A stretch of DNA of 64,000 nucleotides from Caldilineaceae bacterium (GTDB lineage Bacteria > Chloroflexota > Anaerolineae > Caldilineales > Caldilineaceae), in contig JAPKMW010000024.1 in assembly GCA_026645575.1 (NCBI GenBank), positions 48,911-112,910 of the forward strand, read 5' to 3'. A program made the position numbers and the translations under genes. Under the pieces are notes generated by a model, which saw only the letters and a program-made list of their open reading frames with translations, made no database searches and was not told where the DNA came from. The stretch's first letter is position 1; the number at the start of each line of letters is the position of its first letter. Of this stretch, positions 43,269 to 51,915 are shown piece by piece.

Positions 43269-44363
43269 CTAATGCCACCAATCTTGCTCGGAGCGGGGAT
43301 CCATGAACATACCGCGATCGCGAATGGCAATCAGTAATTCGCCATGTGAGGCGACACCAACGGGATCGCCAAGGTGTAAGCCGGGCAATTGATTGCGCCC
43401 ACCAGCATTGCCTTCGCGATATTGGGCCAGCAGATTCGGATCAACGCAGAAATTTTCCAGTTGCGTTGCATAACCATTCGCGACAGAGCCGTCGCGGGTG
43501 TAGCCGATCGTTAAGCGGGTCTCTTCGGCATACAGGACGACCGCAATATAACCGCCGGCATAGATTTCGGCCTCGCGTTTGGGAAAGAGTACCGATTCCC
43601 CCGGTGTAGTGGCGACGCCCATCAGCGTCACATCATAGTTGGTGAGCCAGTCGCCGGGGCAGCCATGTTCGGCGCAGTCCCAACGCCAATCGCGCACCTG
43701 GTGGACGCTGCTGATTGTTGGTCGGCGTTGATCAGCAAACAGCCCAGTTATTTGGGGGGCGTCGCGATCGACATCGCCGCTATAGGTGATCAGTTCCTTG
43801 AGTGCATTGCTGGGTTGATAGCTGCGCAACGACAGATTGAGGTCGCCATGTTGGCTGTCAGGATGGTTCGTATCGGCGGCCTCCATCGGAATCAACGTAT
43901 AGGACTGGGTAGAGGTGGTTGGGCAGCTAATGGTAGCGGCGGCTTGTACATTGGCGGCTCTGGCAATTTCATCGCGCTGAGACACTGGCGTAGATGGCAA
44001 GTCGACTTCAGCCGACGGTATACTATTAGCGGCGACACTCTGGCCTGTTGGCGTAATTGGCAAAGGCGGCACCGGCGTCTGGGTTGGTTGAATCGATAAG
44101 TCGGCTGGTGGCAGCATGGGCACGGTTGCTGGCGGCAATGTTGCTTGGGCCAACACCGGCACGATACGCGTCACTTCCACAGTGACAGGGACTTCCACAA
44201 TCATTGGTTTTGCTGTGGGACGCGCTTCAATTGTCGCCAGAACAGATAACGCAATCAGTTCGGTGCTGGGCTGGCGTAGCGCCAAATTGGTAATTTGGAG
44301 CAAAATATAGAACGAAAGGGTAGCCGTACAGAGCAAGAGTGTTTGCGTCAAGTAATTTTTCAC
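43269..44363 (-). CDS. Membrane-anchored secreted protein of unknown function
   Basis: The 364-aa protein has one N-terminal hydrophobic segment (LTQTLLLCTATLSFYILLQI) acting as anchor or signal. A Pro/Thr-rich linker (about 60-130) follows, then a compact C-terminal domain of about 220 residues (WRWDCAEHGCPGDWLTNYDVT, YAGGYIAVVLYAEETRLTIG, QLPGLHLGDPVGVASHGE, AIRDRGMFMDPRS). That domain recurs in unnamed extracytoplasmic proteins of related filamentous bacteria; its function is unknown. GTG at 44363 has AAAGGAAGAATAC upstream and starts right at the hydrophobic segment, so I prefer it to upstream ATGs at 44393 and 44438. Confidence 0.68.
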   Translation of the reverse strand: MKNYLTQTLLLCTATLSFYILLQITNLALRQPSTELIALSVLATIEARPTAKPMIVEVPVTVEVTRIVPVLAQATLPPATVPMLPPADLSIQPTQTPVPPLPITPTGQSVAANSIPSAEVDLPSTPVSQRDEIARAANVQAAATISCPTTSTQSYTLIPMEAADTNHPDSQHGDLNLSLRSYQPSNALKELITYSGDVDRDAPQITGLFADQRRPTISSVHQVRDWRWDCAEHGCPGDWLTNYDVTLMGVATTPGESVLFPKREAEIYAGGYIAVVLYAEETRLTIGYTRDGSVANGYATQLENFCVDPNLLAQYREGNAGGRNQLPGLHLGDPVGVASHGELLIAIRDRGMFMDPRSEQDWWH

Positions 44364-44424
44364 ACGTATTCTTCCTTTGCGTACACGAGTCATCTTCCGA
44401 CAAAACTTACATCCATGTAAGAAG

Positions 44425-44455
44425 GGGAACGGTAGCAATTTACTGCACCGTTCCC
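44425..44455. terminator. Hairpin between the 44505 and 43269 genes
   Basis: GGGAACGGT (44425-44433) pairs with ACCGTTCCC (44447-44455), with extra pairing inside. It sits between two minus-strand genes, downstream of the (alpha/alpha)6 gene stop at 44505. No T run follows. Confidence 0.55.
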
Positions 44456-44504
44456 GGATGACCAGATGCGCCGAAGAAATTACGTGGAATCGATGATCGC
44501 CCGC

Positions 44505-46439
44505 CTACCACGGCCAGTTGTAGCTCGGCGGGTTGACATAGCGCGCCGTCGCTAAGTCTAATGTAATCTGTGCGCCAGGCGGCAAAATAACCTGGAGATA
44601 CCGGTCCCCCGCCGGATCAGTGGCTGACAATTGCTCAGTTTGCACGGTGATTGGCGCCGGGGCATAGTTTTTGTGCGAACCAGGATAGTCACTGGTACAC
44701 CGGTCATAGGTGACAGCGGTAAAGCGATGTTCGCCAAAGCCGCCGGCCTGGATAATCACCTTGCGTTCGGCAGCGGGACTGAGATTGACGAGTTTGATCA
44801 CCGTGCGTTGATCGGTCAAAGTCTCGACTAATGCGGCTACATCCGCGGGCAACCCCGGTCGTTGCCGGTCAGCGTCGAAATAACGGACGCGGGAGTGGAG
44901 CAAACCGCCATTGTAGATAATCTGCGGCGCGCCCAGGGTGAGTTGCACCAGCGCTTCACAAATCACCGGGTTATGTTCCTGCCAATGATGAATATTGACC
45001 TGGCTTAGATCCGCCTGATCATGGGCAATGAGCGCCAGCCGGTGCATGACCATCGCATAGGTGGCGCGCAGCATTTCTTCAGGGTAGGTTGGGTTATCGC
45101 CCGCCAGGTAGCGCAGCCAGGGCTGTTCATGACCGGCGTCTTCTTTGTTGCGATAGGGCACCACGGTGCGCCAGTCGTACTTTTCAACAGCGCGTAAATT
45201 TTCAATGCGCTGCCAGTCGCCATCGCTCATGGTGATATTCCAGAGCGCGGTTGGGTAGACCGGCGAGAGCGGTTGATAGTCGAACCAGCCATGATCGCCA
45301 TAGCGGTAAGGAGCGACAAACATGTGGTAGTCATCGGTTTGTGCAGTGAACGCACCCAGCCAGTGATGGCCCAGACTCATCTCCAATTCCCGGACATCAC
45401 GCACTTCGCCCAAAGCCCAAATGGCATCAAACTGGCTGCGTGGCAGCTCAAGGTAAGCTGCGTTGCCGGTCAGTAGATAGGCATTGATGCCGGCGACGGT
45501 CGCCGCCATACCGATGTTATAATAGCCATGCGGCCAGGTCCAGCCGTAGAGGCCACCATACCACTTGCCGTTCATCAGTTCGCCCACTTGGCCGGAAAGC
45601 CCCACGTTATCGGGCAACAGGCCCCCATTCTGTTTGGCGCGTTCAATCCAGGCGTCCACATACTCGACCAGCCAGTCGCGATATTTGGCGTCACCGGTCA
45701 TGAGATAGGCATTGGCGACCAGGCTGGTGACAATCAGGTTGCCGGCCACATCACCTTGGCCCATCCGTTCGTGCATGGCCTGGCCCATCCGGCGCGCTTT
45801 AACTGGGTCTTGCAGATCATCATAGTGATTGACGCCAGGAATGTCGTGGAAAGGCAGGCCATAGATGCGCATACTGGCGCCCCAGCCATAGCTTGGCTCG
45901 GCTTGATCACTAAAACCCCACCGCGGGCCGCCACTGCCGTTGTGCGCCGCCCGGATGATCTTGTGGACGGGATCATAGTTAGGAGCAGTCGGGTCTTCAT
46001 TGAGGTAGAGACCGGCAAAGCGCCGCGCCCGTTCCTGGTTGACCGGGTTAGTCGGGTCGGCCAGGCAGAGAAAGTAGAAGTAGATATAGCTTTCGCCCTG
46101 GTGAAATTGGTCGTAGCCCAGTTCGTACTCGTTCTTCACCATGCCGGCTTGCGTCAGTTGGCGGGTGATGCCATCCCAGAGCCGCTGACCTGCGGTCAAC
46201 AGGTGATCGCCGCCGCCGAGGAGGTAGAAGAGGGGCCAGTTGTAGGCGCTTTCGTAGAAATCATCGGCGCCATCGCGCGAGCCGGTGCCGCCTTCGCGCC
46301 AGATGAGTTCGCCGTCAGCATTGACATAGCGCGCCAGGAAGGGGTCGGTGGCGCCGTTCATAAGATCGATCAACTTGCGTTCTAAAATCGCCCAGGTTGG
46401 TGGGGGAAAGCTAGGGGTGGTGGCGGTAATGGTAAGCAT
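44505..46439 (-). CDS. (alpha/alpha)6-barrel protein, putative glycoside hydrolase/lyase
   Basis: The 644-aa protein alternates helices typical of an (alpha/alpha)6 toroid: DDFYESAYNWPLFYLLGGGD, QFHQGESYIYFYFLC, WGFSDQAEPSYGWGAS, GKWYGGLYGWTWPHGYYNIG. Aromatic and His-rich loops look like a sugar-binding cleft. The final 120 residues form a beta-sandwich with VKLVNLSPAAERKVIIQAGG. I cannot place it in a named GH or PL family. No signal peptide. AGTAAGGATAATT precedes the ATG. Neighbouring carbohydrate genes (GH116, GH43-like) favour a glycosidase role. Confidence 0.62.
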   Translation of the reverse strand: MLTITATTPSFPPPTWAILERKLIDLMNGATDPFLARYVNADGELIWREGGTGSRDGADDFYESAYNWPLFYLLGGGDHLLTAGQRLWDGITRQLTQAGMVKNEYELGYDQFHQGESYIYFYFLCLADPTNPVNQERARRFAGLYLNEDPTAPNYDPVHKIIRAAHNGSGGPRWGFSDQAEPSYGWGASMRIYGLPFHDIPGVNHYDDLQDPVKARRMGQAMHERMGQGDVAGNLIVTSLVANAYLMTGDAKYRDWLVEYVDAWIERAKQNGGLLPDNVGLSGQVGELMNGKWYGGLYGWTWPHGYYNIGMAATVAGINAYLLTGNAAYLELPRSQFDAIWALGEVRDVRELEMSLGHHWLGAFTAQTDDYHMFVAPYRYGDHGWFDYQPLSPVYPTALWNITMSDGDWQRIENLRAVEKYDWRTVVPYRNKEDAGHEQPWLRYLAGDNPTYPEEMLRATYAMVMHRLALIAHDQADLSQVNIHHWQEHNPVICEALVQLTLGAPQIIYNGGLLHSRVRYFDADRQRPGLPADVAALVETLTDQRTVIKLVNLSPAAERKVIIQAGGFGEHRFTAVTYDRCTSDYPGSHKNYAPAPITVQTEQLSATDPAGDRYLQVILPPGAQITLDLATARYVNPPSYNWPW

Positions 46440-46808
46440 AATTATCCTTACTATCGTTCATGGATTGGGAGTGTCGTATTCTGATAGCTGTAGTATACCA
46501 CTGACACTTCGTTCAGCGAAGGTGTGTAAAAGGGGAGTTGGCAGCCTCAAGCTCGTAATTCTAAATTCTCAACCGCAACACGAACTCAGGACTGTAGACT
46601 CAGGACTGCGGACTTACGGACTATTCGTCTAAAATTGAGCGCGACATAACGCACCCATTTCACGTCTTCCTTCATAGGAGCAGCGCTGCTGAATGCAATT
46701 ACCCTGAAAAGCTCTGGAAAGTAGGCTCCCCACTTCCTACGCCTTAACCCCGATTTCCTCCCCTCACTGCATTCAACAACGCTGTAGTTTTCCAGTGAGG
46801 AGGACAAG
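46440..46808. other. Intergenic region with degenerate repeats
   Basis: No gene is seen. CTCAGGACTGTAGACTCAGG-type repeats at 46576-46620 match the GTCCTGAGTC array at 63669-63785. A pair of words, CTGAATGCA (near 46690) and TGCATTCA (near 46768), is an inverted repeat flanking about 70 bp. GTAGTTTTCC near 46787 echoes 832-841. The strong ribosome-binding site GTGAGGAGGACAAG of the next gene ends the region. Confidence 0.5.
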
Positions 46809-48242
46809 ATGTCCAACCAACCCAAACGTTTGATCATCGTTGCTTGTATGCTGGCAGGAATCGCCTTGCTCGTGGTGAGCCTGCTGCCAAGCGCCGTTGC
46901 CACAGCCCAAAGCCCGGTCTGCACCGAGCAGCTCCGCAACGGCGGCTTTGAAACCGATGACGGCTGGAACCTGCCCGTCACCGCCTATCGGGCGGCGTAC
47001 ACCACCGCACAACAACACAGTGGCAATCGCAGCGTGCGCGCCGGTATTGTCGAGACCGCCAATAATGTTTTTAGCTATTCCTCTGCTTCGCAAACGGTGC
47101 AAATTCCAACCGGCGTCCAGACCGCAACGCTATCACTCTGGCTCTACACCATTTCAACCGAAGAGCCATTGTCCAGCGCCGCCAGTGCCGACGATGATGC
47201 CACCGTCCAGACCATCGCCGACGCCACGGCGCCGACCGCCCCTCTGGCCGGCGACCGCCAATACGTCCTGTTGACGAATCAACAAAATACAGTGCTGGCC
47301 CGTCTTCTGTGGACGCGCACCAATACACGCGCCTGGCAACAACTGACCTTTGATCTGACTCCCTATGCTGGCCAGATGGTGCGTGTCCTCGTTGGCGCGT
47401 ACAATGATGGCGTCGATGGCGTCACGGCGATCTTTGCTGATGATGCGACGCTCGTGACCTGTGCAACCCCCGCCAACTATCTGCCCATTATCCGCAAAGA
47501 GCCAGCAACGCCGACCCCGACGCTGGTAGCGACAACACCGCCGCCAACCGGATCACCAACGCCGGCGCTAACGCCATCACCCAGCCCGTCAGCAACCGTA
47601 GTCTGGACAAATCCGGCACAGGCGATTGAAGTCTTCTCGCCGGTCGCTGCTGGGCTTTACCATAGCCCCATCGTGGTCAATGGTTTTTCGCAAACCTTTG
47701 AAGGTGTGGTCAATCTACGCCTGACCGACAGGAATGGACAGGTGCTGGCTGAACGCAATACGCAAGGTGGCTCGGTCGATGGCTTTGCCTTCTTTGATAG
47801 TTACCTGCGCTTTACGGTGAGTGAGACGGTCTCCGGCACGGTCGAAGTCTTTGAAATCAGCGCCAAGGATGGCAGTGAAATCAACAAGGTGACCATTCCG
47901 GTGGTGCTGTTACCCGGCCAACGGGTGATCGATCTTAACCAGCCAACCGTGGGCGATCAGGTGTGCAGCCCTGTGCTGGTCAACGGCTACTCCAACACCT
48001 TTGAAGCCAACGTCGTGGTGACGCTCAACCAGCGCAATGGCACGCAACTGGCGCTGACCACAGCGTTGGGCGGCAATCTGGGGGTCTATGCAGACTTTTC
48101 CACCGTCATCAGTCGCACGGCAGTAGTACCGCAGCCGGTGCTTGTCGGCGCCTATGAAGGCAGTGCGGCCGGCTTTGGTCTGATTGACCATACCAGAGTG
48201 CCGGTGGCGCTGTATCCGGCTGGTTCAACTGTTTGTCCGTAG
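46809..48242 (+). CDS. Secreted protein with two Gmad2 (immunoglobulin-like) domains
   Basis: The 477-aa protein starts with a signal/anchor segment (LIIVACMLAGIALLVVSLLP). An N-terminal beta-sandwich of about 190 residues (NGGFETDDGWNLPVTAYR, TWQQLTFDLTPYAG-like strands) resembles a carbohydrate-binding-type fold. A Pro/Thr/Ser linker (TPTPTLVATTPPPTGSPTP) follows. Two Gmad2-type Ig-like domains fill about 270-477 (VFSPVAAGLYHSPIVVNGF, TFEGVVNLRLTDRNGQVLA). Gmad2 occurs in spore and cell-surface proteins. It is probably a surface or secreted scaffold. GTGAGGAGGACAAG before the ATG is a very strong ribosome-binding site. Confidence 0.8.
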   Translation: MSNQPKRLIIVACMLAGIALLVVSLLPSAVATAQSPVCTEQLRNGGFETDDGWNLPVTAYRAAYTTAQQHSGNRSVRAGIVETANNVFSYSSASQTVQIPTGVQTATLSLWLYTISTEEPLSSAASADDDATVQTIADATAPTAPLAGDRQYVLLTNQQNTVLARLLWTRTNTRAWQQLTFDLTPYAGQMVRVLVGAYNDGVDGVTAIFADDATLVTCATPANYLPIIRKEPATPTPTLVATTPPPTGSPTPALTPSPSPSATVVWTNPAQAIEVFSPVAAGLYHSPIVVNGFSQTFEGVVNLRLTDRNGQVLAERNTQGGSVDGFAFFDSYLRFTVSETVSGTVEVFEISAKDGSEINKVTIPVVLLPGQRVIDLNQPTVGDQVCSPVLVNGYSNTFEANVVVTLNQRNGTQLALTTALGGNLGVYADFSTVISRTAVVPQPVLVGAYEGSAAGFGLIDHTRVPVALYPAGSTVCP

Positions 48243-48251
48243 TGTTTTCTC

Positions 48252-48327
48252 GTTATACTCACGAGCAGCACAGGAAGTAACCCATTACTCGTGTAAAAAG
48301 TGTTACTTCCTGGCGCTCGTTGGTATA
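48252..48327. repeat. 76-bp dispersed repeat, copy B
   Basis: Near-identical to the reverse complement of 23870-23945. It starts 10 bp after the stop of the Gmad2 gene. Inner inverted words GGAAGTAACCCATTAC and AAGTGTTACTTCC suggest a foldable element. Confidence 0.88.
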
Positions 48328-48365
48328 GCTTGGCCGCCAAGGGTTTCCACACCCACCTTTTACTA

Positions 48366-48470
48366 TTTTGGCTCAACGGGAATTCAGGGGTTGACACCGA
48401 ACCACACGCGTTAGCACAGGGCCACTTGCTTACGCGTGTGGTTCTGACCTCATGCGATCCGGTTAAGCCA
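48366..48470. repeat. Inverted-repeat element, TTTTGGCTCAAC family
   Basis: The left end TTTTGGCTCAACGGGAATTC and GGGGTTGACA match the element at 25399-25527. The inner stem here is different (AACCACACGCGT/ACGCGTGTGGTT). The right end GGTTAAGCCACT is a diverged copy of the outer arm. Same termini with different interiors is typical of MITE-like families. The rest up to 48609 has no gene. Confidence 0.75.
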
Positions 48471-48609
48471 CTATTTTTATGACCATCCTCTATCCATGCT
48501 CTATGCCTAGATAGACCACATCGCTGCTGCTGCTTGCTACGATGATTGTTGACCTTTGTCCAAAGCAAACGCCATCGGGGCGCAGTCTATCGGACCATGC
48601 AGGAGCGAT

Positions 48610-50202
48610 ATGAACAAGCAACAGCTAGCAAATTATACCCGTTTTCTACCATTCCTATTTATCCTCTGGCTTGCCCTGGTCGGCTGCACCCCCATTCGAC
48701 CAGGGACAGGCACGGCTGCCGCCCAGACCCAACCAAGCGGCATGACACCAGGATTGGCTGTAGTTGATAGCGTCCAGGTCAGCCCCCAAGAAGCGCAACC
48801 AGCGCAAGTTCAGGTGGTGGTGCAGGGGAACCTGCCCGACGGCTGCACCCAGCTTGGCAAAGCCGAAGTGACGCGCACTGGCGAGGAGTTCGCCGTCACC
48901 CTGCCGACCAGCCGCCCCGCCGACGCTTTTTGCACCCAAGCGCTTGTTCCCTTTGAAGAGACAATCACGCTGGATGTGGCCGGTCTCCCGGCGGGGGAAT
49001 ATGTGGTTAATGTCAATGGCGTGAGCGAAGCCTTTACACTGGCAAGTGATAACAGTGCTGCTACCCCGCAGCCCACCGCCGGTGCGCCGATCACCGCAAC
49101 AACGCCGACAACCGGAACTGCCATCGTCACGGGGACGGCGCAAAGCAGCGGAGAATTGGCGGAAGGGGTGAACTATCGCGACCTGATGATCAACCTGGAC
49201 GGCAGCTTCACCAGCACCGCCCAGCTCACCTTCCCCACTGAAGGCGAAGGCCCCTGGCCGACGGTGATTCTCTTTGCCGGCTCCGGTCCCTATGATCTGG
49301 ATGCTAGTTACACCCCAGCACCGGGCCAACCAGTGCTTTCCACCAACTTTCGCCTCCTGGCAACCCGTCTGGGGGAAGCGGGCATTGCAGTCCTGCGCTT
49401 TAACAAACGCGGCGTCCTCGCCTATGGCAACTACGACTTTGCCCAGGTGCAGCAGGCCAACGTCAACCAGTTGATTGCCGACGCCAACAGTGTGTTGGCA
49501 ACGGCCACGGCCCAGCCCGAAGTGAATGACGAGCAGATCTTTCTCTATGGCTGGAGTGAAGGCGCCATTGTCGCAGCCAATGTGGCTGCCAACCACCCGG
49601 CGTTGGCCGGTCTGATCTTGCAAGCGCCCCCCAACGGCGGTTTGGATGAGACGCTCAACTATCAACAATTGGAAGTTTCGTTGCCCTATTTCCGTGAGGA
49701 AGTCGACCAAAACCGCGACGGTCAACTGAGCCGCGACGAGTTGGCGACTATTCCCAGTGGCCCCGTCTGGTACACCAGCCTCTTCTACATCTGGGCGCCC
49801 GACGCCTCCCCCACCAATCCAGCCTTTCAGGAAGGCTTGGACGCCAATGAGGACGGCTTGATCGACATTGACGAAGAACTGCTCCCTGTTATGGAAGAGC
49901 GCATCCCCGAAATAGCCGAAGCGTACAACGCCGTCGCTCCCAGCGCCACTGTCGCCGACACGGTCGCACCCCTGGAAATGCCGATCTTAGTGCTACATGG
50001 CCGCCAGGATGGCTGGGTCTCCTTCCGCAATGCCGAAACCATCGCCGCCGCCGCGCCTGGAACCGTCACCATCATCATCTATCCCAATCTGGGTCATGCC
50101 CTCAGCCCCACCCGCGCCCCCGCCACCGATGCCTTCGGCGTTATCGCCGACCGCCCGGTAGCGAATGTGGTGGATTGGATTGAGCGGCAACTTGGGGAGT
50201 GA
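48610..50202 (+). CDS. Lipoprotein alpha/beta hydrolase with EF-hand-like inserts
   Basis: The 530-aa protein starts with a lipoprotein signal (FLFILWLALVGC; lipobox LVGC near residue 25). A Pro/Thr-rich domain (about 30-190) precedes an alpha/beta hydrolase of the dienelactone/serine-hydrolase type: nucleophile in FLYGWSEGAIVAANVAANHP, acid region ILVLHGRQDGWVSF, and His in NLGHALSP. Within the lid are two EF-hand-like loops, DQNRDGQLSRDEL and DANEDGLIDIDEE (12-residue DxDxDG pattern), implying Ca2+ binding. AGGAGCGAT before the 48610 ATG decides the start. It probably acts on esters outside the membrane. Confidence 0.85.
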   Translation: MNKQQLANYTRFLPFLFILWLALVGCTPIRPGTGTAAAQTQPSGMTPGLAVVDSVQVSPQEAQPAQVQVVVQGNLPDGCTQLGKAEVTRTGEEFAVTLPTSRPADAFCTQALVPFEETITLDVAGLPAGEYVVNVNGVSEAFTLASDNSAATPQPTAGAPITATTPTTGTAIVTGTAQSSGELAEGVNYRDLMINLDGSFTSTAQLTFPTEGEGPWPTVILFAGSGPYDLDASYTPAPGQPVLSTNFRLLATRLGEAGIAVLRFNKRGVLAYGNYDFAQVQQANVNQLIADANSVLATATAQPEVNDEQIFLYGWSEGAIVAANVAANHPALAGLILQAPPNGGLDETLNYQQLEVSLPYFREEVDQNRDGQLSRDELATIPSGPVWYTSLFYIWAPDASPTNPAFQEGLDANEDGLIDIDEELLPVMEERIPEIAEAYNAVAPSATVADTVAPLEMPILVLHGRQDGWVSFRNAETIAAAAPGTVTIIIYPNLGHALSPTRAPATDAFGVIADRPVANVVDWIERQLGE

Positions 50203-50369
50203 CAGGATGACAGGATGACAAGGTGAAGGGGTGACAAGGTGAAGACTTTTACTTAGTCTCATCAAAGTCGATGTGAAACTAGACGACTCTGTCACCCTGT
50301 CACCTTGTCACCCCTTCACCTTGTCACCTTGTCACCTTGTCACCCTGTCACCCTGTCACCTTGTCAATG
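50203..50369. repeat. Inverted low-complexity array of TGACAGGA/TGACAAGG units
   Basis: Direct units TGACAGGA and TGACAAGG after the hydrolase stop face a complementary CACCCTGTCACCTTGTCA array that runs into the end of the UvsE gene. Together they form a long potential hairpin between convergent genes. Both stop codons (50200-50202 and 50356-50358) lie inside the repeat pattern. Confidence 0.85.
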
Positions 50370-51285
50370 CTCGCCACTCCCGCCGCATCTGACTGATCGC
50401 CTCTTCCTTATGTTTGGCTTCGACTTCGATCCAGGGGACGGTGGCATAGGTCGGGGGCATTTCGGTGATGAGATCACTGTGGCTGCGGTCGGCAAAGCGT
50501 TCACGACCGTTGGAGAGGTGGACAAGTTGCCAGGTAGGGTCAGGCCAGGTGGTGCGAGCGGCTTCGACCATGGCCGCAACGCTGGGGTGGTCATAGCTCT
50601 CCAACCCTTCTTTCAGGATGTGATGGTGGGCGTCAAAGATCATAGGAACGCCAGTGGCTTGACAGACTTCGAGAATCTCCTGGGCGCTGTAGGCGTATTC
50701 GTCATTTTCCAGCCCCAGCCGGCAGCGGATCGGCTCCGACAGGGTTTGGATCACTTCGGCCAGCGCCGCTTTGCGCCCGCGTTTACCGCCATGCACTTCG
50801 ATCAGCGCCCAGGGCGTGCGCGGCTGGTCCAGCAGATCCATGATCCAAGCTTGGCTTTCCAGGATCATGATGCTGTTCGCCACCACTGCCGGCGACTCAG
50901 AACTGAGCACCACATATTGCTCCGGATGAACCACTAGCCGAATGTCCCGCAGCGTGGCCTGATGGCCGACCTTTTTCAATTCGTCGCGAAATTCAAGCAG
51001 CACCCCGGCGCCCACAGGCGTATCGGCAAAGGGAAAGATGCCAGTGGGGTAGCGGTAGAGCTTGATATTGTGGATCAAACAAAAATCGAGGGCATTTTGC
51101 AAGCGCACCAGATTGTCTTGGTAGAGATCGCGCAAAATCGCCTGCTGCTCTGCTTCAGCAAATTGCAATAGCCGTTTGCGCGTGATGGTGCGAAAACGCA
51201 CCTGGTCGCCAATGGTGATACAGACCAGGCCCAGGTTGGGTTGGCTGTTGGGTAACGATGGCGGTGATTCAAGTGGCACAGGCAT
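50356..51285 (-). CDS. uvsE: UV damage endonuclease (UVDE/UvsE)
   Basis: The 309-aa TIM-barrel endonuclease nicks 5' of UV photoproducts with Mn2+. Family features seen: LGLVCITIGDQVRFRTI start, YRYPTGIFPF, RLVVHPEQYVVLSS, EVHGGKRG, LENDEYAYSAQEIL, IFDAHHHILKEGL and LVHLSNGRERFADRSHSDLI, which hold the metal-binding His, Glu and Asp residues. Length is normal. The C-terminal ALTR and stop codon lie in the TGACAAGG repeat, so the original tail may have been changed. It is monocistronic and convergent with the alpha/beta hydrolase gene. ACGTAAGGATT precedes the ATG. Confidence 0.92.
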   Translation of the reverse strand: MPVPLESPPSLPNSQPNLGLVCITIGDQVRFRTITRKRLLQFAEAEQQAILRDLYQDNLVRLQNALDFCLIHNIKLYRYPTGIFPFADTPVGAGVLLEFRDELKKVGHQATLRDIRLVVHPEQYVVLSSESPAVVANSIMILESQAWIMDLLDQPRTPWALIEVHGGKRGRKAALAEVIQTLSEPIRCRLGLENDEYAYSAQEILEVCQATGVPMIFDAHHHILKEGLESYDHPSVAAMVEAARTTWPDPTWQLVHLSNGRERFADRSHSDLITEMPPTYATVPWIEVEAKHKEEAISQMRREWRALTR

Positions 51286-51381
51286 AATCCTTACGTAACG
51301 CCAAGGGTTTCAACCCGTGGGCTTTGGCTTTCTTTGATTCACAGACGGCGCAAACTATCGTACCTCTACGATGCGACTGAC

Positions 51382-51412
51382 AAAAAAGCCCCGACCCGTG
51401 GTGGGCCAGGGC
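51382..51412 (-). terminator. Probable intrinsic terminator for the DUF892 gene
   Basis: On the minus strand, AGCCCTGGCCC pairs with a GGGTCGGGGCT-type arm and is followed by six T. It lies about 500 bp past the DUF892 stop, with three repeat elements in between. Confidence 0.55.
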
Positions 51413-51479
51413 TGTTCTTGCCATCCTGTGTCGCTGGGTAGCTCGGCAGTAAAGACTTAGGCATATTCAAAGACATAAA

Positions 51480-51570
51480 GTAACTACTCAGCCCGCTCTG
51501 AGCCAGTCCGTGACTGGCGATTCAGCCGCCAGTCACGGACTGGCTCAGAGCGGAACGGCTTGGTAGTTAC
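51480..51570. repeat. Inverted-repeat element, GTAACTACT termini
   Basis: GTAACTACTCAGCCCGCTCT and AGTCCGTGACTGGCG pair with CGCCAGTCACGGACTGGCTC and its right arm ending GGTAGTTAC. Same family as 31830-31931 at the termini and 1246-1304 in the core words. Confidence 0.8.
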
Positions 51571-51669
51571 GAAATAAATAATCAGTAGACCGCAATAACC
51601 TCAGCGATGACTTGGGACTACGGACTTAGGACTGTGGACTGTGGACTACCGATAATCGGGTATTTTGTA

Positions 51670-51737
51670 GGGGCATGAAGTCGGGCGGGACCGATCAATT
51701 TCGCTGTGCAAGACTCATTCGCCCGACTTCGTGCCCG
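51670..51737. repeat. Inverted-repeat element (GGGGCATGAAGTCGGGCG)
   Basis: GGGGCATGAAGTCGGGCG pairs with CGCCCGACTTCGTGCCC-type right arm, one mismatch. Same family as the composite at 8319-8530. Confidence 0.8.
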
Positions 51738-51765
51738 TCCATCCGAATACCAAATCATTTATATT

Positions 51766-51847
51766 CAGTAGACCGCAACGACCCGCTCCCAGCCAGTCCG
51801 TGACTGGCGCCGGTCACGGACCGGCTTGAGAGCGTTGCGGTCTACTG
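51766..51847. repeat. Inverted-repeat element (CAGTAGACCGCAACG)
   Basis: CAGTAGACCGCAACG pairs exactly with CGTTGCGGTCTACTG; inner CAGTCCGTGACTGGC/GGTCACGGACCGG stems continue. It is one of three elements stacked in 51286-51915, a stretch otherwise without genes. Confidence 0.8.
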
Positions 51848-51915
51848 ATATTACAGTGTAGTAATTCGTCTTTCGGGGCGCTGGGGCAAGACCAAAGTCT
51901 GTACTACGGCGAACC

